Below, one piece after another: positions 17,122 through 25,953 of a stretch of 64,000 bases of DNA (within the stretch, counting starts at the first letter, position 1; each line of letters starts with the position of its first letter). Location of the stretch: contig NZ_CAKROJ010000005.1 of the NCBI RefSeq assembly GCF_934372025.1, positions 28,349 through 92,348 on the forward strand, written 5' to 3'. Source of the DNA: an uncultured Blautia sp. GTDB taxonomy: Bacteria > Bacillota > Clostridia > Lachnospirales > Lachnospiraceae. The notes beneath the pieces are model-generated. The model was not told the DNA's origin. It saw only the letters and a list, made by a program, of their open reading frames with translations, and did no database searches. The translations under genes were made by a program, and so were the position numbers.

Positions 17122-17607
17122 TTACTCATGCTCTGCATTTTCATGCATGACTTTTTCAACTGCATTGACAATATTCTGATAACCGGTACAACGGCAGAGA
17201 TTTCCGGACATTTTTTTCTTGATTTCTTCTCGTGTCAGTTCTTTTCCCTGCTCCAGAAGCACCGTAGCTGACATAACAAATCCCGGTGTACAGAATCCAC
17301 ACTGAATTGCACCTTCTTCAATAAAAGCTTCCTGGATCCTTGTCAGCTCTCCGTTTTTTTCCAGACCCTCCAGAGTCCGGATATTTTTACCCTCTGCCCA
17401 GACAGCCAGATAGATACAGGAATCTATGGTTTCCCCGTCTACAATAACTGTGCAGGCACCACATTCTCCTACCTCACAGCCTTTTTTGACAGAAGTAAGA
17501 CCAAGATGATTACGCAGCATATCCAGAAGAGATTCTCGCGGGTCTACATACTCTGCAACTTCTTCTCCATTTACTATACACTGGACAAGCACTTTTTCTT
17601 TCTTCAT
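17122..17607 (-). CDS. xdhC: Molybdenum hydroxylase 2Fe-2S subunit
   Basis: 161 residues carrying the two [2Fe-2S] clusters that pass electrons from molybdenum to FAD. The plant-type ferredoxin motif CEVGECGACTVIVDG is near residue 43; the alpha-helical cluster motifs are CGFCTPGFVMSA and CRCTGYQNIV. Complete with respect to the family (~155-170). Its start overlaps the stop of the FAD subunit gene by 4 bases. Forms a three-subunit enzyme with the FAD and Mo subunits. Confidence 0.93.
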   Translation of the reverse strand: MKKEKVLVQCIVNGEEVAEYVDPRESLLDMLRNHLGLTSVKKGCEVGECGACTVIVDGETIDSCIYLAVWAEGKNIRTLEGLEKNGELTRIQEAFIEEGAIQCGFCTPGFVMSATVLLEQGKELTREEIKKKMSGNLCRCTGYQNIVNAVEKVMHENAEHE

Positions 17608-18491
17608 GCGTTTCTTTCCCCCTCTGCAAGTTCTACTGTTCGGATCAGTGCTCTTCTCGCGATTTCTCCACCAATCTGAAGTCGAAAATCTCTGGACGCT
17701 CTCCAGGAATCTCGCGGATGAATCTCGTTACGGATACTATCCTCCAGCTTCTGATAAAGACTTTCCTCCAGTTTCTGACCTTTCAGAAGTTCTTCTGTCT
17801 CTGTACAGCGATACGGAACCGGTGCTGCGACACCAAACGTAATACGCACATCCTCCAGAATATTCGTTGCCGTATTTACTTTACTTACTACACTGCAGCT
17901 CAGAGTTGCAATATCCATTGCATTTCTCATGGAATATTTAATATAATTTCCATGATATCCCTCATACTCTGCTTTTGGGATCACTACATGAGTCAGCACT
18001 TCACCCGGACGAAGATCCACGCGCCCCGGTCCCAGATAAAAATCTCTGACAGGTACGATTCTTCCATCTTTATCATCTGCGATGTGCAGAAGTGCATTAT
18101 AAGAGAAAACTGTTGGTGCACTGTCTGCGCTGACCGCACCATTACAGATGTTTCCTCCGATCGTACCAATATTTCGGATCTGCGGTCCTCCTACCTGATC
18201 CACAGCTTCCCCGAGAACAGGAACGCATTCCTGTATAACAGGATCTGCAGTTATATGAGAAAAAACAGTTCCTGCTCCAATATAAATATCCCCGGAATCT
18301 GTTTTTCTGATTCCCTTCAGTTCTTCGATATCACGAATCGATACAAGTGATGTTCCTGCCATTTTTCCCTCGCGGATTTTGATCAGTACATCACTGCCTC
18401 CGGATATGATTCTCGCATCCGGATGTTCTTTCAGAAGTGCTACTGCCTCTGAAACGGTTTTTGCATTATAGTATTTCTCAATATCATACAT
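17604..18491 (-). CDS. xdhB: Molybdenum hydroxylase FAD-binding subunit
   Basis: 295 residues. The FAD-binding PCMH-type domain is visible at 1-165: ARIISGGSDVLIKIREG, then VGGPQIRNIGTIGGNICNG, the dinucleotide/isoalloxazine loop. The CO-dehydrogenase flavoprotein C-terminal domain follows (~180-285). GGGGGAG ahead of ATG. Sits between the Mo and Fe-S genes, overlapping the latter by 4 bases. Confidence 0.92.
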   Translation of the reverse strand: MYDIEKYYNAKTVSEAVALLKEHPDARIISGGSDVLIKIREGKMAGTSLVSIRDIEELKGIRKTDSGDIYIGAGTVFSHITADPVIQECVPVLGEAVDQVGGPQIRNIGTIGGNICNGAVSADSAPTVFSYNALLHIADDKDGRIVPVRDFYLGPGRVDLRPGEVLTHVVIPKAEYEGYHGNYIKYSMRNAMDIATLSCSVVSKVNTATNILEDVRITFGVAAPVPYRCTETEELLKGQKLEESLYQKLEDSIRNEIHPRDSWRASRDFRLQIGGEIARRALIRTVELAEGERNA

Positions 18492-18507
18492 TTTCTGCTC
18501 TCCCCCT

Positions 18508-20784
18508 TCAGATCAATCCTGCTTTTTTGAATCCGTCGATCAGGCGCTGTGGTGTCAGCGGTATTTCATTGAACGCTACTCCCGTTGCATGAAGGACCGC
18601 ATTTCGTATTGCCGGTGCTCCCGGTATTGCCGGCGGCTCTCCAAGCGCTTTATTACCAAATGGGCCCATCGGATCATCCAGTTCCACAAATTCTGCTTTA
18701 ATATCAGGTGTATCCAGCATAGTCATCAGTTTATAATCCAGAAGATTTCCATTCAGCGGACGGCCTGTCTTTTCGTCCAGGATCAGCTGTTCACTGATGC
18801 CATATCCCATACCCATGGACATTCCTCCATGCACCTGCATCTCAGCCAGCTGCGGATTCAAAAGTTTTCCACTGTCATGAACATTGATTATACGAAGGAT
18901 TTTGATCTTTCCAAGTTTCAGATCTACTTCTACTTCTGCAAAACAGCAGCCTGTCGCAATTGTATTTTTTTTCACCTGTTCTGATACTTCTGCGGTCAGT
19001 ACTGATGAATTTGTCAGACTGTAGTAGCTTTCTTCTGCCAGTGCAGCAAGAGAGACTGCCTGTTCGTCTCCTGCCCAGATCCAGTTATCTCTGAGACTTA
19101 ATTCCCTGGTTTCAATTTCCGGCAGAAGTGTTTTTGCATATGCCAGAATTTTATCACGCAAAAGCTCTGCACAATGGCGTACTGCTGTTCCTGTAACAAA
19201 AGACTGCCGCGAACCATAAGCCCCTGTATCGAAAGGTGAGACATCTGTATCCTGCACAGTCTTAATATGCACATGCTCCATATCCGTGTGAAGCACTTCT
19301 GCAACCATCTGCGAGAACACCGTATCTGCGCCCTGACCAATTTCGGTTGCCCCAAGCATAAGCTGGACACTTCCATCCTGATTCAGCGAAAGTCTGGCTC
19401 CGGCTATTTCCAGTGAGATTGGCCACACACCTGTCTTATAAGAAAACAGTGCCATACCGACACCTCTCCGGACTGATCCTTTCTGATTGCTATATTCTCT
19501 TCGTTTTTCATCCCAGTGAATGTATTCCGAGCCTTTTTGGAGACATTCAAAGATACCATTTGAATTTGCCGCGATCGGTTTCAGATACGCATCCTCATAA
19601 TATCCCTGAATCAGGTTTTTACGTCTGAATTCCAGCGGATCCATCTTTATTTCAGCTGCAATATCATCCATCAGACACTCTGATGCAAAATTAGCCTGTG
19701 GGATTCCATAAGCTCTCATTGCTCCGCCAACCGGAGTATTTGTATAGATCGTATATGCTTCTCCTCTGATATTCGGACAGGCATACTGTAATCTCCAGGA
19801 AGTCAGACCATTTGCCGCAATTGCATGTCCATGAGATGCATAGGCTCCCTGATTTGAATATGCATGCATTTCTTTCGCCAGCAGTTTTCCATCCTTATCC
19901 ACACCAGCCACAAGATCATATTCGATAGAATGACGGGTTCTGGTATTGCCAAATGTTTCTTCTCTGCTAATATCCAGCTTAACCGGTCTGCCTCCAACCT
20001 GTGTTGTAAGAAACGCATTCAGCGGTTCATACAGCACATCCTGCTTATTTCCGAATCCACCACCGATATATGGTTTGATAACGCGGACATTACCCCACGG
20101 AATTCCCAGTGCCTGACCAATAACACGGCGAACAATATGAGGGATCTGCGTAGATGTCACTACTACGATCCTGCCCTTTTCCATATAGGCATAGGAAATC
20201 GGATTTTCAATATGGCAATGCTGCACCATCGGTGTCTTATAAGATCTCCTGATAACAGTTTCCGATTCTTCCAGTCCCTTATCCACATCTCCGATAAAGA
20301 AATTGGAACGCGCAAGTACATTATCTTTTTTGTCAAAATGTATCGGAGGCCTGCTTCCATACATAGATTTGCGTGGATGGATCTCAACCGGGTACTCCTC
20401 ATATTCTACTCTGATCAGTTTCAAAGCTCTGGATGCTGTCACTTCGTCCTCTGCCACAACGGCAGCGATATCATCTCCATAATATCTCACCCGCCCCGTA
20501 AGGATATTACGGTCTGCGATATCCTGATGGGCCGGCTCTACTGACCAGGGATGTCCAGGCGTCGGATAGCAGTGATCCGGTACATCCTGAAAAGTCACAA
20601 CCTTTACAACTCCCTCCAGTTCTTCTGCCTCTCTCGTATCAATTGATTTCACGATTCCATTTCCAATCGTGGCATGCAGAACTTTGGCTACCAGACATCT
20701 TGGCGGAACCAGGTCATCTGTGAATTTGGCTCTTCCTGTAACTTTTTCGAATGCATCTACGCGTGGAACGCTCTTTCCTATCAT
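18508..20784 (-). CDS. xdhA: Xanthine dehydrogenase family molybdopterin-binding subunit
   Basis: 758 residues. Aldehyde oxidase/xanthine dehydrogenase a/b hammerhead at ~10-110, then two Mo-binding domains. Key motifs: VIKPYIGGGFGNKQDVLYEP near ~245, GGAMRAYGIPQANFASE, GQGADTVFSQMVAEVLHTD near ~500, and NKALGEPPAIPGAPAIRNA near ~720 carrying the catalytic Glu. The substrate could be xanthine, hypoxanthine or another N-heterocycle; the sequence alone does not decide. Adjacent yqeB/yqeC suggest this is a selenium-cofactor hydroxylase. It is first in its operon after a 246-base leader region with a promoter and a large stem-loop. Confidence 0.92.
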   Translation of the reverse strand: MIGKSVPRVDAFEKVTGRAKFTDDLVPPRCLVAKVLHATIGNGIVKSIDTREAEELEGVVKVVTFQDVPDHCYPTPGHPWSVEPAHQDIADRNILTGRVRYYGDDIAAVVAEDEVTASRALKLIRVEYEEYPVEIHPRKSMYGSRPPIHFDKKDNVLARSNFFIGDVDKGLEESETVIRRSYKTPMVQHCHIENPISYAYMEKGRIVVVTSTQIPHIVRRVIGQALGIPWGNVRVIKPYIGGGFGNKQDVLYEPLNAFLTTQVGGRPVKLDISREETFGNTRTRHSIEYDLVAGVDKDGKLLAKEMHAYSNQGAYASHGHAIAANGLTSWRLQYACPNIRGEAYTIYTNTPVGGAMRAYGIPQANFASECLMDDIAAEIKMDPLEFRRKNLIQGYYEDAYLKPIAANSNGIFECLQKGSEYIHWDEKRREYSNQKGSVRRGVGMALFSYKTGVWPISLEIAGARLSLNQDGSVQLMLGATEIGQGADTVFSQMVAEVLHTDMEHVHIKTVQDTDVSPFDTGAYGSRQSFVTGTAVRHCAELLRDKILAYAKTLLPEIETRELSLRDNWIWAGDEQAVSLAALAEESYYSLTNSSVLTAEVSEQVKKNTIATGCCFAEVEVDLKLGKIKILRIINVHDSGKLLNPQLAEMQVHGGMSMGMGYGISEQLILDEKTGRPLNGNLLDYKLMTMLDTPDIKAEFVELDDPMGPFGNKALGEPPAIPGAPAIRNAVLHATGVAFNEIPLTPQRLIDGFKKAGLI

Positions 20785-20813
20785 ATTCGCTCACCTTCTT
20801 CATGAAATATAAA

Positions 20814-20869
20814 GAGCCGGACGAGTTCCAAGAAACTTTTCTGTTCCCCTCTGAACTGACGTCCGGCTC
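20814..20869 (-). promoter_or_regulatory. Long stem-loop in the leader of the xdhA operon (possible attenuator or cis-RNA)
   Basis: GAGCCGGACG (20814-20823) pairs with CGTCCGGCTC (20860-20869), AGTTC (20824-20828) with GAACT (20853-20857), and GAAAC (20832-20836) with GTTCC (20843-20847), with a 2-base bulge. On the minus transcript it lies about 30 bases before the xdhA start, and is followed by CTTTATATTTC rather than a clean T-run. It could be a weak attenuator or a protein- or ligand-binding leader structure. I could not match it to the Moco, purine or other riboswitch cores. Confidence 0.65.
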
Positions 20870-20917
20870 CGAACCATGCTATTTTCCACTACAGGTATTC
20901 TGTTTTTTGTTACCAGT

Positions 20918-20947
20918 AGTTTAACATATTTCGTCGCATATTTGCAA
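20918..20947 (-). promoter_or_regulatory. Predicted promoter of the xdhA-yqeC operon
   Basis: Minus-strand TTGCAA (20942-20947), 18-base spacer, TAAACT (20918-20923). It predicts a ~127-base 5' leader containing the stem-loop at 20814-20869. The -10 is imperfect. Confidence 0.5.
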
Positions 20948-21030
20948 TCTTTAATCGTTTTTTTGTTATTATTTTTATATATTTTATGGACAGTAATTGT
21001 TATTTTACATTCAATTTCAGAACAATTCTG

Positions 21031-21522
21031 TCATCTTATCACTGTAAATACTCCACGAAGATCATAAATCGCATGGCGAGGACATTTTACAGCACACATA
21101 CCACAGCTCAGGCAAAGTTCTTCCTGAATCACAGCATGATTATCTGTTATCTTAATTGCTTCTGCTGTACATGTTTTTTCACAGATTCCACAGCCAATGC
21201 AGCTGACTTCGCACTGTTTTTTCGCTTCTGCCCCCTTACTCCTGTTGGAACATTTGACAACGATATAGTTTGCACACTCATGAATATGAATGATCTGCTG
21301 CGGACAGGCCTTCACACATTTCCCACAGGCAATGCATTTCTCCTCGTCTACTTCTGCCACACCATATTCATTCAGTGAAATTGCCTCGAATTTACATGCA
21401 CTTACACAGGCTCCACAGCCAATACATCCGTCTGCACAGCCATTCTCTCCTTTTACAGCCCGACATCCGCCATTACACGCTACCAGGGCCGCTTTGTACG
21501 GAAATTTTTTCTTAACTGCCAT
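21031..21522 (-). CDS. RnfB-like polyferredoxin with four 4Fe-4S motifs
   Basis: 163 residues, cytosolic. Four CxxCxxCxxxC motifs are visible: CIGCGACVSAC, CIACGKCVKAC, CIGCGICEKTC and CLSCGMCAVKC. The stretch VVKCSNRSKGAEAKKQCEVS and the ALVACNGGCRA start resemble the C-terminal ferredoxin part of RnfB. No membrane anchor. Directly upstream is xdhD (3-base gap). It probably carries electrons from the hydroxylases to ferredoxin-dependent reductases such as YgfK; which partners it serves is inference. Confidence 0.88.
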   Translation of the reverse strand: MAVKKKFPYKAALVACNGGCRAVKGENGCADGCIGCGACVSACKFEAISLNEYGVAEVDEEKCIACGKCVKACPQQIIHIHECANYIVVKCSNRSKGAEAKKQCEVSCIGCGICEKTCTAEAIKITDNHAVIQEELCLSCGMCAVKCPRHAIYDLRGVFTVIR

Positions 21523-21525
21523 ATC

Positions 21526-24108
21526 TCAACCCTTCCTTTCGTATGGTGTATCAGCAAGCGGCAGATTGTATCTGCGAATTCCATCATAGCGGAAATATGC
21601 GTCTGCAATTGCCGGTGCTGTAGGAATCGAAGTGATCTCTCCTATACCAATTGCTCCACAGGCCACATTCAGACCCGGCTTGTCCACAACAATTGCTTTG
21701 ATCTTCGGAACTTCGTGTGCACGGAATAATCCAAGTGAACCATACTTCTGGATCGGTTTACAGTTTTCATCGATCGGATACTGTTCTCTGAGTGCAAATC
21801 CCATAGACATTACTACTCCGCCCTCTATCTGACCTTCACAGGACAATGGATTTACTGCTTTACCTACATCGTGAGCCGCAACCATCAGTTCCAGTTTTCC
21901 ATCCTTTGGATTCAGGACGCACATCTGTGTTGCATATCCATATGCCACATGAGACACTGGATTCGGCACATTCGCTCCCAGCGGATCTGTTTTTGCAAGA
22001 TACTCACCGTAGTATACAATTCCTTTCATATCTTTGAGCTGTTTTCCTGCTCTGCGGTCTTCCATCAGTTTCTCACAGGCTCTGCGGCAGGCTTCTCCTG
22101 TGACCATTGTCTGTCTGGAACCGGATGTTGTTCCGGAATCCGGAGCGAACCAGGTATTACTTCTTTCGTATACGATGTCATTATGCGTCAGATCTGTATT
22201 TGTAACGATCATCTGTACCAGAACTGTTCCGAGTCCCTGTCCGATACAGGAGGCTCCTGAATATATATGCAGTTTCTCATCATCTTCCACGACCAGTTTG
22301 ACACGTCCGGTATCCGGAATACCAACACCAACACCGGCATTTTTCATAGCACAGCCAATTCCGACAGGTTTGCCTGCTGCCATTGCCGCATCATAATCTT
22401 CTTTTACTTCCTCAAGTGTCTCAACAAGGCCTGTTGATTCATCCACAATCTGTCCGTTTGGAAGTACTTCTCCCGGACGGATCGCGTTACGATAACGGAT
22501 TTCCCACGGAGTGATTCCGACTTTGTCTGCCATCATGTTCAGTAATGTTTCCGTTGCAAAGCAGGTCTGTGTAACACCAAAGCCACGAAATGCACCTGCC
22601 GGCGGATTATTTGTATAATACGCAGTTCCTTCAATCTCAAAATTCTCATAATGATAGGGACCTGCCGCATGTGTGCAGGCACGCTCAAGTACCGGACCTC
22701 CGAGTGAAGCATAGGCACCTGTATCAGAAACAACCTTTGCCTTTACGCCCTTAATATTTCCTTCTTCGTCGCATCCCATCGTCATATCCATATAGAATGG
22801 ATGACGTTTTGGATGAACGAGAAGAGATTCCGCTCTTGTCAGCTTCACCTTGACCGGTTTTTTCGTCACATACGTAAGCAGTGCTGCCAGATGCTGCACT
22901 GTCATATCTTCTTTTCCGCCAAAGCCACCGCCTACCAGTGCATTCTGCACTTTCACTTTATCTGTTCCAAGCATCAGTGAACACTCATGCAGTGTCTGAT
23001 GCGCAGACTGGTCTGTCGAATAGATAAAGACATCTCCGTCTTCATCATAAAAAGCAACTGCACATTCCGGCTCCAGAAATGCATGCTCTGTCCATGGCGT
23101 TTCAAAATGCTCCGAAATCACATATTTTGAATTCTTAATTGCCTCATCTGCATTTCCTCTGCTGATATGTTTATGTGCACAGATATTATTTTCTTCTTCA
23201 TCAAATACTCTTGGCGCATCCGGTGCTGCAGCCTCCTCAACCGTGTGAATATTTGGCAGAACCTCATATTCCACTTTGATCAGTTTTTTTGCTTTCTCAG
23301 CAGTCTCTCTGTCCTTTGCGGCAATTAATGCGATTGCATCTCCGAGATAATGTACCAGACCGCCGACAGGAATCAGTGTATACTGATCATGCTTCAGATG
23401 TCCGATCTTGTTCTCACCAGGGATGTCCTCTGCAGTCACAACTGCCTCCACACCCGGAAGTTCTTTTGCTTTGGAAGTGTCAATCGACAATACCCTGGCA
23501 CGGGCATATTTGCTTCGAAGAGCCACTCCATAAAGCATTCCATCCAGATAAAAATCATCCGGATATTTTCCGGTACCAAGTACTTTTTCTTCCACATCGA
23601 TTCTTGCAACACGGCATCCAAGTGTCCATGCCGGATCGCCATCATCCGGAATCACACCCTCTTCCAGGATTTTTGCAGCCAGACGAACGGCATCCATGAT
23701 CTTTACATAGCCTGTACAACGACAGTAATTATTACGCAATGCATATTTTATTTCATCATCAGAAGGTGTTCTGTTCACATCCAGAAGTGCCTTTGTACAC
23801 ATCACCATTCCCGGAATGCAGAAACCACACTGCACTGCGCCGGCTTTTCCGTACGCATAAGTGTATACCTGCTCTTCCCATTCTGTCAGTCCCTCAACTG
23901 TTATGATTTCTTTTCCTTCCAACAGATCCGTATCCGGGACACATGCTTTACAGGTTTTTCCATCGATGATTACAGTACAGGCTCCGCATGCCCCTTCACT
24001 GCACCCGTCTTTTACGGATGTCAGATGAAGTTCATCCCGCAAAAATCTCATCAATTTCTGATTTTTGGTTGTATGAACGATTTTTCCGTTAACCTTAAAT
24101 GTTGCCAT
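21526..24108 (-). CDS. xdhD: Selenium-dependent xanthine dehydrogenase (fused 2Fe-2S and Mo domains)
   Basis: 860 residues. N-terminal ~155 residues hold the two 2Fe-2S clusters (CSEGACGACTVIIDG, CGFCIPGMVMC, CRCTGYVKIMD); residues ~165-860 are the hammerhead and Mo-binding domains with ALVGGGFGGKEDMTVQ, PPAGAFRGFGVTQTCFATE, IGQGLGTVLVQMIV and GAIGIGEITSIPTAPAIADA (catalytic Glu). The FAD subunit is absent from the chain, so electrons must go to a separate carrier, probably the adjacent ferredoxin. It fits the family named selenium-dependent xanthine dehydrogenase. Lies between ygfK and the ferredoxin gene in one operon. Confidence 0.93.
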   Translation of the reverse strand: MATFKVNGKIVHTTKNQKLMRFLRDELHLTSVKDGCSEGACGACTVIIDGKTCKACVPDTDLLEGKEIITVEGLTEWEEQVYTYAYGKAGAVQCGFCIPGMVMCTKALLDVNRTPSDDEIKYALRNNYCRCTGYVKIMDAVRLAAKILEEGVIPDDGDPAWTLGCRVARIDVEEKVLGTGKYPDDFYLDGMLYGVALRSKYARARVLSIDTSKAKELPGVEAVVTAEDIPGENKIGHLKHDQYTLIPVGGLVHYLGDAIALIAAKDRETAEKAKKLIKVEYEVLPNIHTVEEAAAPDAPRVFDEEENNICAHKHISRGNADEAIKNSKYVISEHFETPWTEHAFLEPECAVAFYDEDGDVFIYSTDQSAHQTLHECSLMLGTDKVKVQNALVGGGFGGKEDMTVQHLAALLTYVTKKPVKVKLTRAESLLVHPKRHPFYMDMTMGCDEEGNIKGVKAKVVSDTGAYASLGGPVLERACTHAAGPYHYENFEIEGTAYYTNNPPAGAFRGFGVTQTCFATETLLNMMADKVGITPWEIRYRNAIRPGEVLPNGQIVDESTGLVETLEEVKEDYDAAMAAGKPVGIGCAMKNAGVGVGIPDTGRVKLVVEDDEKLHIYSGASCIGQGLGTVLVQMIVTNTDLTHNDIVYERSNTWFAPDSGTTSGSRQTMVTGEACRRACEKLMEDRRAGKQLKDMKGIVYYGEYLAKTDPLGANVPNPVSHVAYGYATQMCVLNPKDGKLELMVAAHDVGKAVNPLSCEGQIEGGVVMSMGFALREQYPIDENCKPIQKYGSLGLFRAHEVPKIKAIVVDKPGLNVACGAIGIGEITSIPTAPAIADAYFRYDGIRRYNLPLADTPYERKG

Positions 24109-24164
24109 AGCGGGTTCTCCTTTCCGGACCTCTTATAACAATACCCGAAAATTCATTCCCGGTA

Positions 24165-25916
24165 TTACATTAACAGGTACGCATAGTCATTGATCACTGT
24201 ACAGATCAGTCTGGAAAGATCCTCTGTCAGAATACCGGACGGCTGATCCGCCTTTACGGTTTCCTCTTTGTCACCAATTCTTATGCTTACTTCCTTTGTA
24301 TTCTTGTCAAGTACGGTAAATCCGTGATTGGTACTGTTTTTCATATCTTCTTCCGAAGCAAACAGTGTAAATTTATCTTTATACGGTGCCCCTGCATACT
24401 GGCAGAAAGAACGGCAGTTTCCGCATTCATTACACATATAATCGACATGGAGGATCTGCAGAAGTTCCAATTCCGGTACTTCGATCAGCACGTTTGCACG
24501 ATTCGGACATACATCTGCACAGTTTCCACATACACGTTTATGTGCTGTAAATTCTTTGTTTTCAGAAGCATCCTTTTTCTTCAGGCAGTCAAGAAGCGGT
24601 GCGTTTCCTTCCATTTTCTTTCCTGCTTTCTTAGGTGTACTCTGATAATGCGGATCTTTCAGTGCTTCTTCTGCAAGCTTCTTTACTTTCTCAACACTGA
24701 CTTCTCCGCTCTTTCCTGGCTGACATTCTCCTGCTTTTTCTGCAATACGTGTCATCCATTTATATCCGCCCGGCTTCAGAAGAACGGTTGCCACAGTTAC
24801 CGGCCAGATTCCGCAGTCAATGATCTGATCAATATTCTTCTGATCTGCACCACCGGAGAAAGACATCGGCAGCTTTCCATCAAATGCTTCGGCCAGTCGT
24901 GCTGCAACTGTGATAGAAAGCGGGAAAAGCGCCTTACCGGACATATACATTTCTTCTCCCGGAAGTTCTCCTCTCTTCGTATCTACAGGGAATGTGTTTG
25001 TAAGTTTAACTCCAAAAGACAGTCCCTCCTGTGCAGCAGCATCCATAAGACGTTTCAGCATCGGTACTGCATCCTCAAACTGAAGATCATCTTTGAAATG
25101 GAAATCTGTAAATGCCATATATCCATAACCCAGATCATCCATTGCTTTACGTACAAAATCATATCCCAGAAGAGTTGGATTGCATTTTACATAGGTATTG
25201 ATATGTTTTTCTGTCAGAAGATACATTACAATATTCTCGATCTCCTGCGGAGGACATCCATGCATGGTGGAAAGTGTGATCGAATTACAGATCTCCGCCG
25301 GAATAGCTTCGATATCTTCTCTGGTCACATGTTCAAAAAGATCCACATGTTCCAGCAGCCAGTTTCTGCATTCTTTGAAAACTTCTGTATTTCGCGCATC
25401 TTTCAGTCCTTCAATAAAAACATCGATCTTTTTGTCCTTAATACCTTCCAGATTGTATCCGCAGGACATATTAAACTGAAATCCGTCCGGACTTCCAAGT
25501 CCGAATTCTTTTGCGATCACATGAATAAGCATCCAGCCTTTGATGTATTCTTCCATTGCCTGCGGAACGTAAAGTTCTGTAGACCATTCACAGTTGTATG
25601 CCTCATCCTCAGCTACGATACATGGCTTTGGAACACATGCGGAGAGTTCCGGTCCATCCATCTTCTGCACGGTCTTCAGTTCAAAAAATCTGGCTCCTGC
25701 AAAATAAGCTGCCACGAGGTTCTGTGCAAGCTGGGTATGAGGACCTGCTGCAGGTCCTACCGGATTTTCAAGCTTTCTTCCAAAAATTTCGACTGTTTTT
25801 TCCTGATCTGCCACATATGCTTTCTGAATACCAAACACCTGACCGGATTTTCTGTGTTCTTCCAATATCCATTCTGCCAACTGTCCAAATGGAATACTCT
25901 TCATAATATCACTCAT
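24165..25916 (-). CDS. ygfK: YgfK-like putative selenate reductase subunit, short form without GltD-like domain
   Basis: 583 residues; the usual YgfK family protein is about 1,000. Residues ~1-420 are the dihydroorotate dehydrogenase-like part (VGPAAGPHTQLAQNL, LSTMHGCPPQEIENIV, LPMSFSGGADQKNIDQIIDC, KPGGYKWMTRIAE). A linker to PLLDCLKK follows, then directly the C-terminal 4Fe-4S part CGNCADVCPNRANVLIEVPE...CNECGNCRSFCQYAGAPYKD. The FAD/NAD(P) glutamate-synthase-small-chain-like region usually lying between is missing, with no frameshift seen, so this reads as a natural domain loss rather than a pseudogene. Electrons are probably delivered through the neighbouring polyferredoxin. Confidence 0.85.
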   Translation of the reverse strand: MSDIMKSIPFGQLAEWILEEHRKSGQVFGIQKAYVADQEKTVEIFGRKLENPVGPAAGPHTQLAQNLVAAYFAGARFFELKTVQKMDGPELSACVPKPCIVAEDEAYNCEWSTELYVPQAMEEYIKGWMLIHVIAKEFGLGSPDGFQFNMSCGYNLEGIKDKKIDVFIEGLKDARNTEVFKECRNWLLEHVDLFEHVTREDIEAIPAEICNSITLSTMHGCPPQEIENIVMYLLTEKHINTYVKCNPTLLGYDFVRKAMDDLGYGYMAFTDFHFKDDLQFEDAVPMLKRLMDAAAQEGLSFGVKLTNTFPVDTKRGELPGEEMYMSGKALFPLSITVAARLAEAFDGKLPMSFSGGADQKNIDQIIDCGIWPVTVATVLLKPGGYKWMTRIAEKAGECQPGKSGEVSVEKVKKLAEEALKDPHYQSTPKKAGKKMEGNAPLLDCLKKKDASENKEFTAHKRVCGNCADVCPNRANVLIEVPELELLQILHVDYMCNECGNCRSFCQYAGAPYKDKFTLFASEEDMKNSTNHGFTVLDKNTKEVSIRIGDKEETVKADQPSGILTEDLSRLICTVINDYAYLLM

Positions 25917-25953
25917 ATTTCATTTCCTCCCTGCAAATCTTTTTTTAAATTAT

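Noticed and set aside
20785..21030. Purine riboswitch ahead of xdhA
   Set aside because: No conserved three-way junction or TATA/TCTACC core; only the long hairpin is seen.
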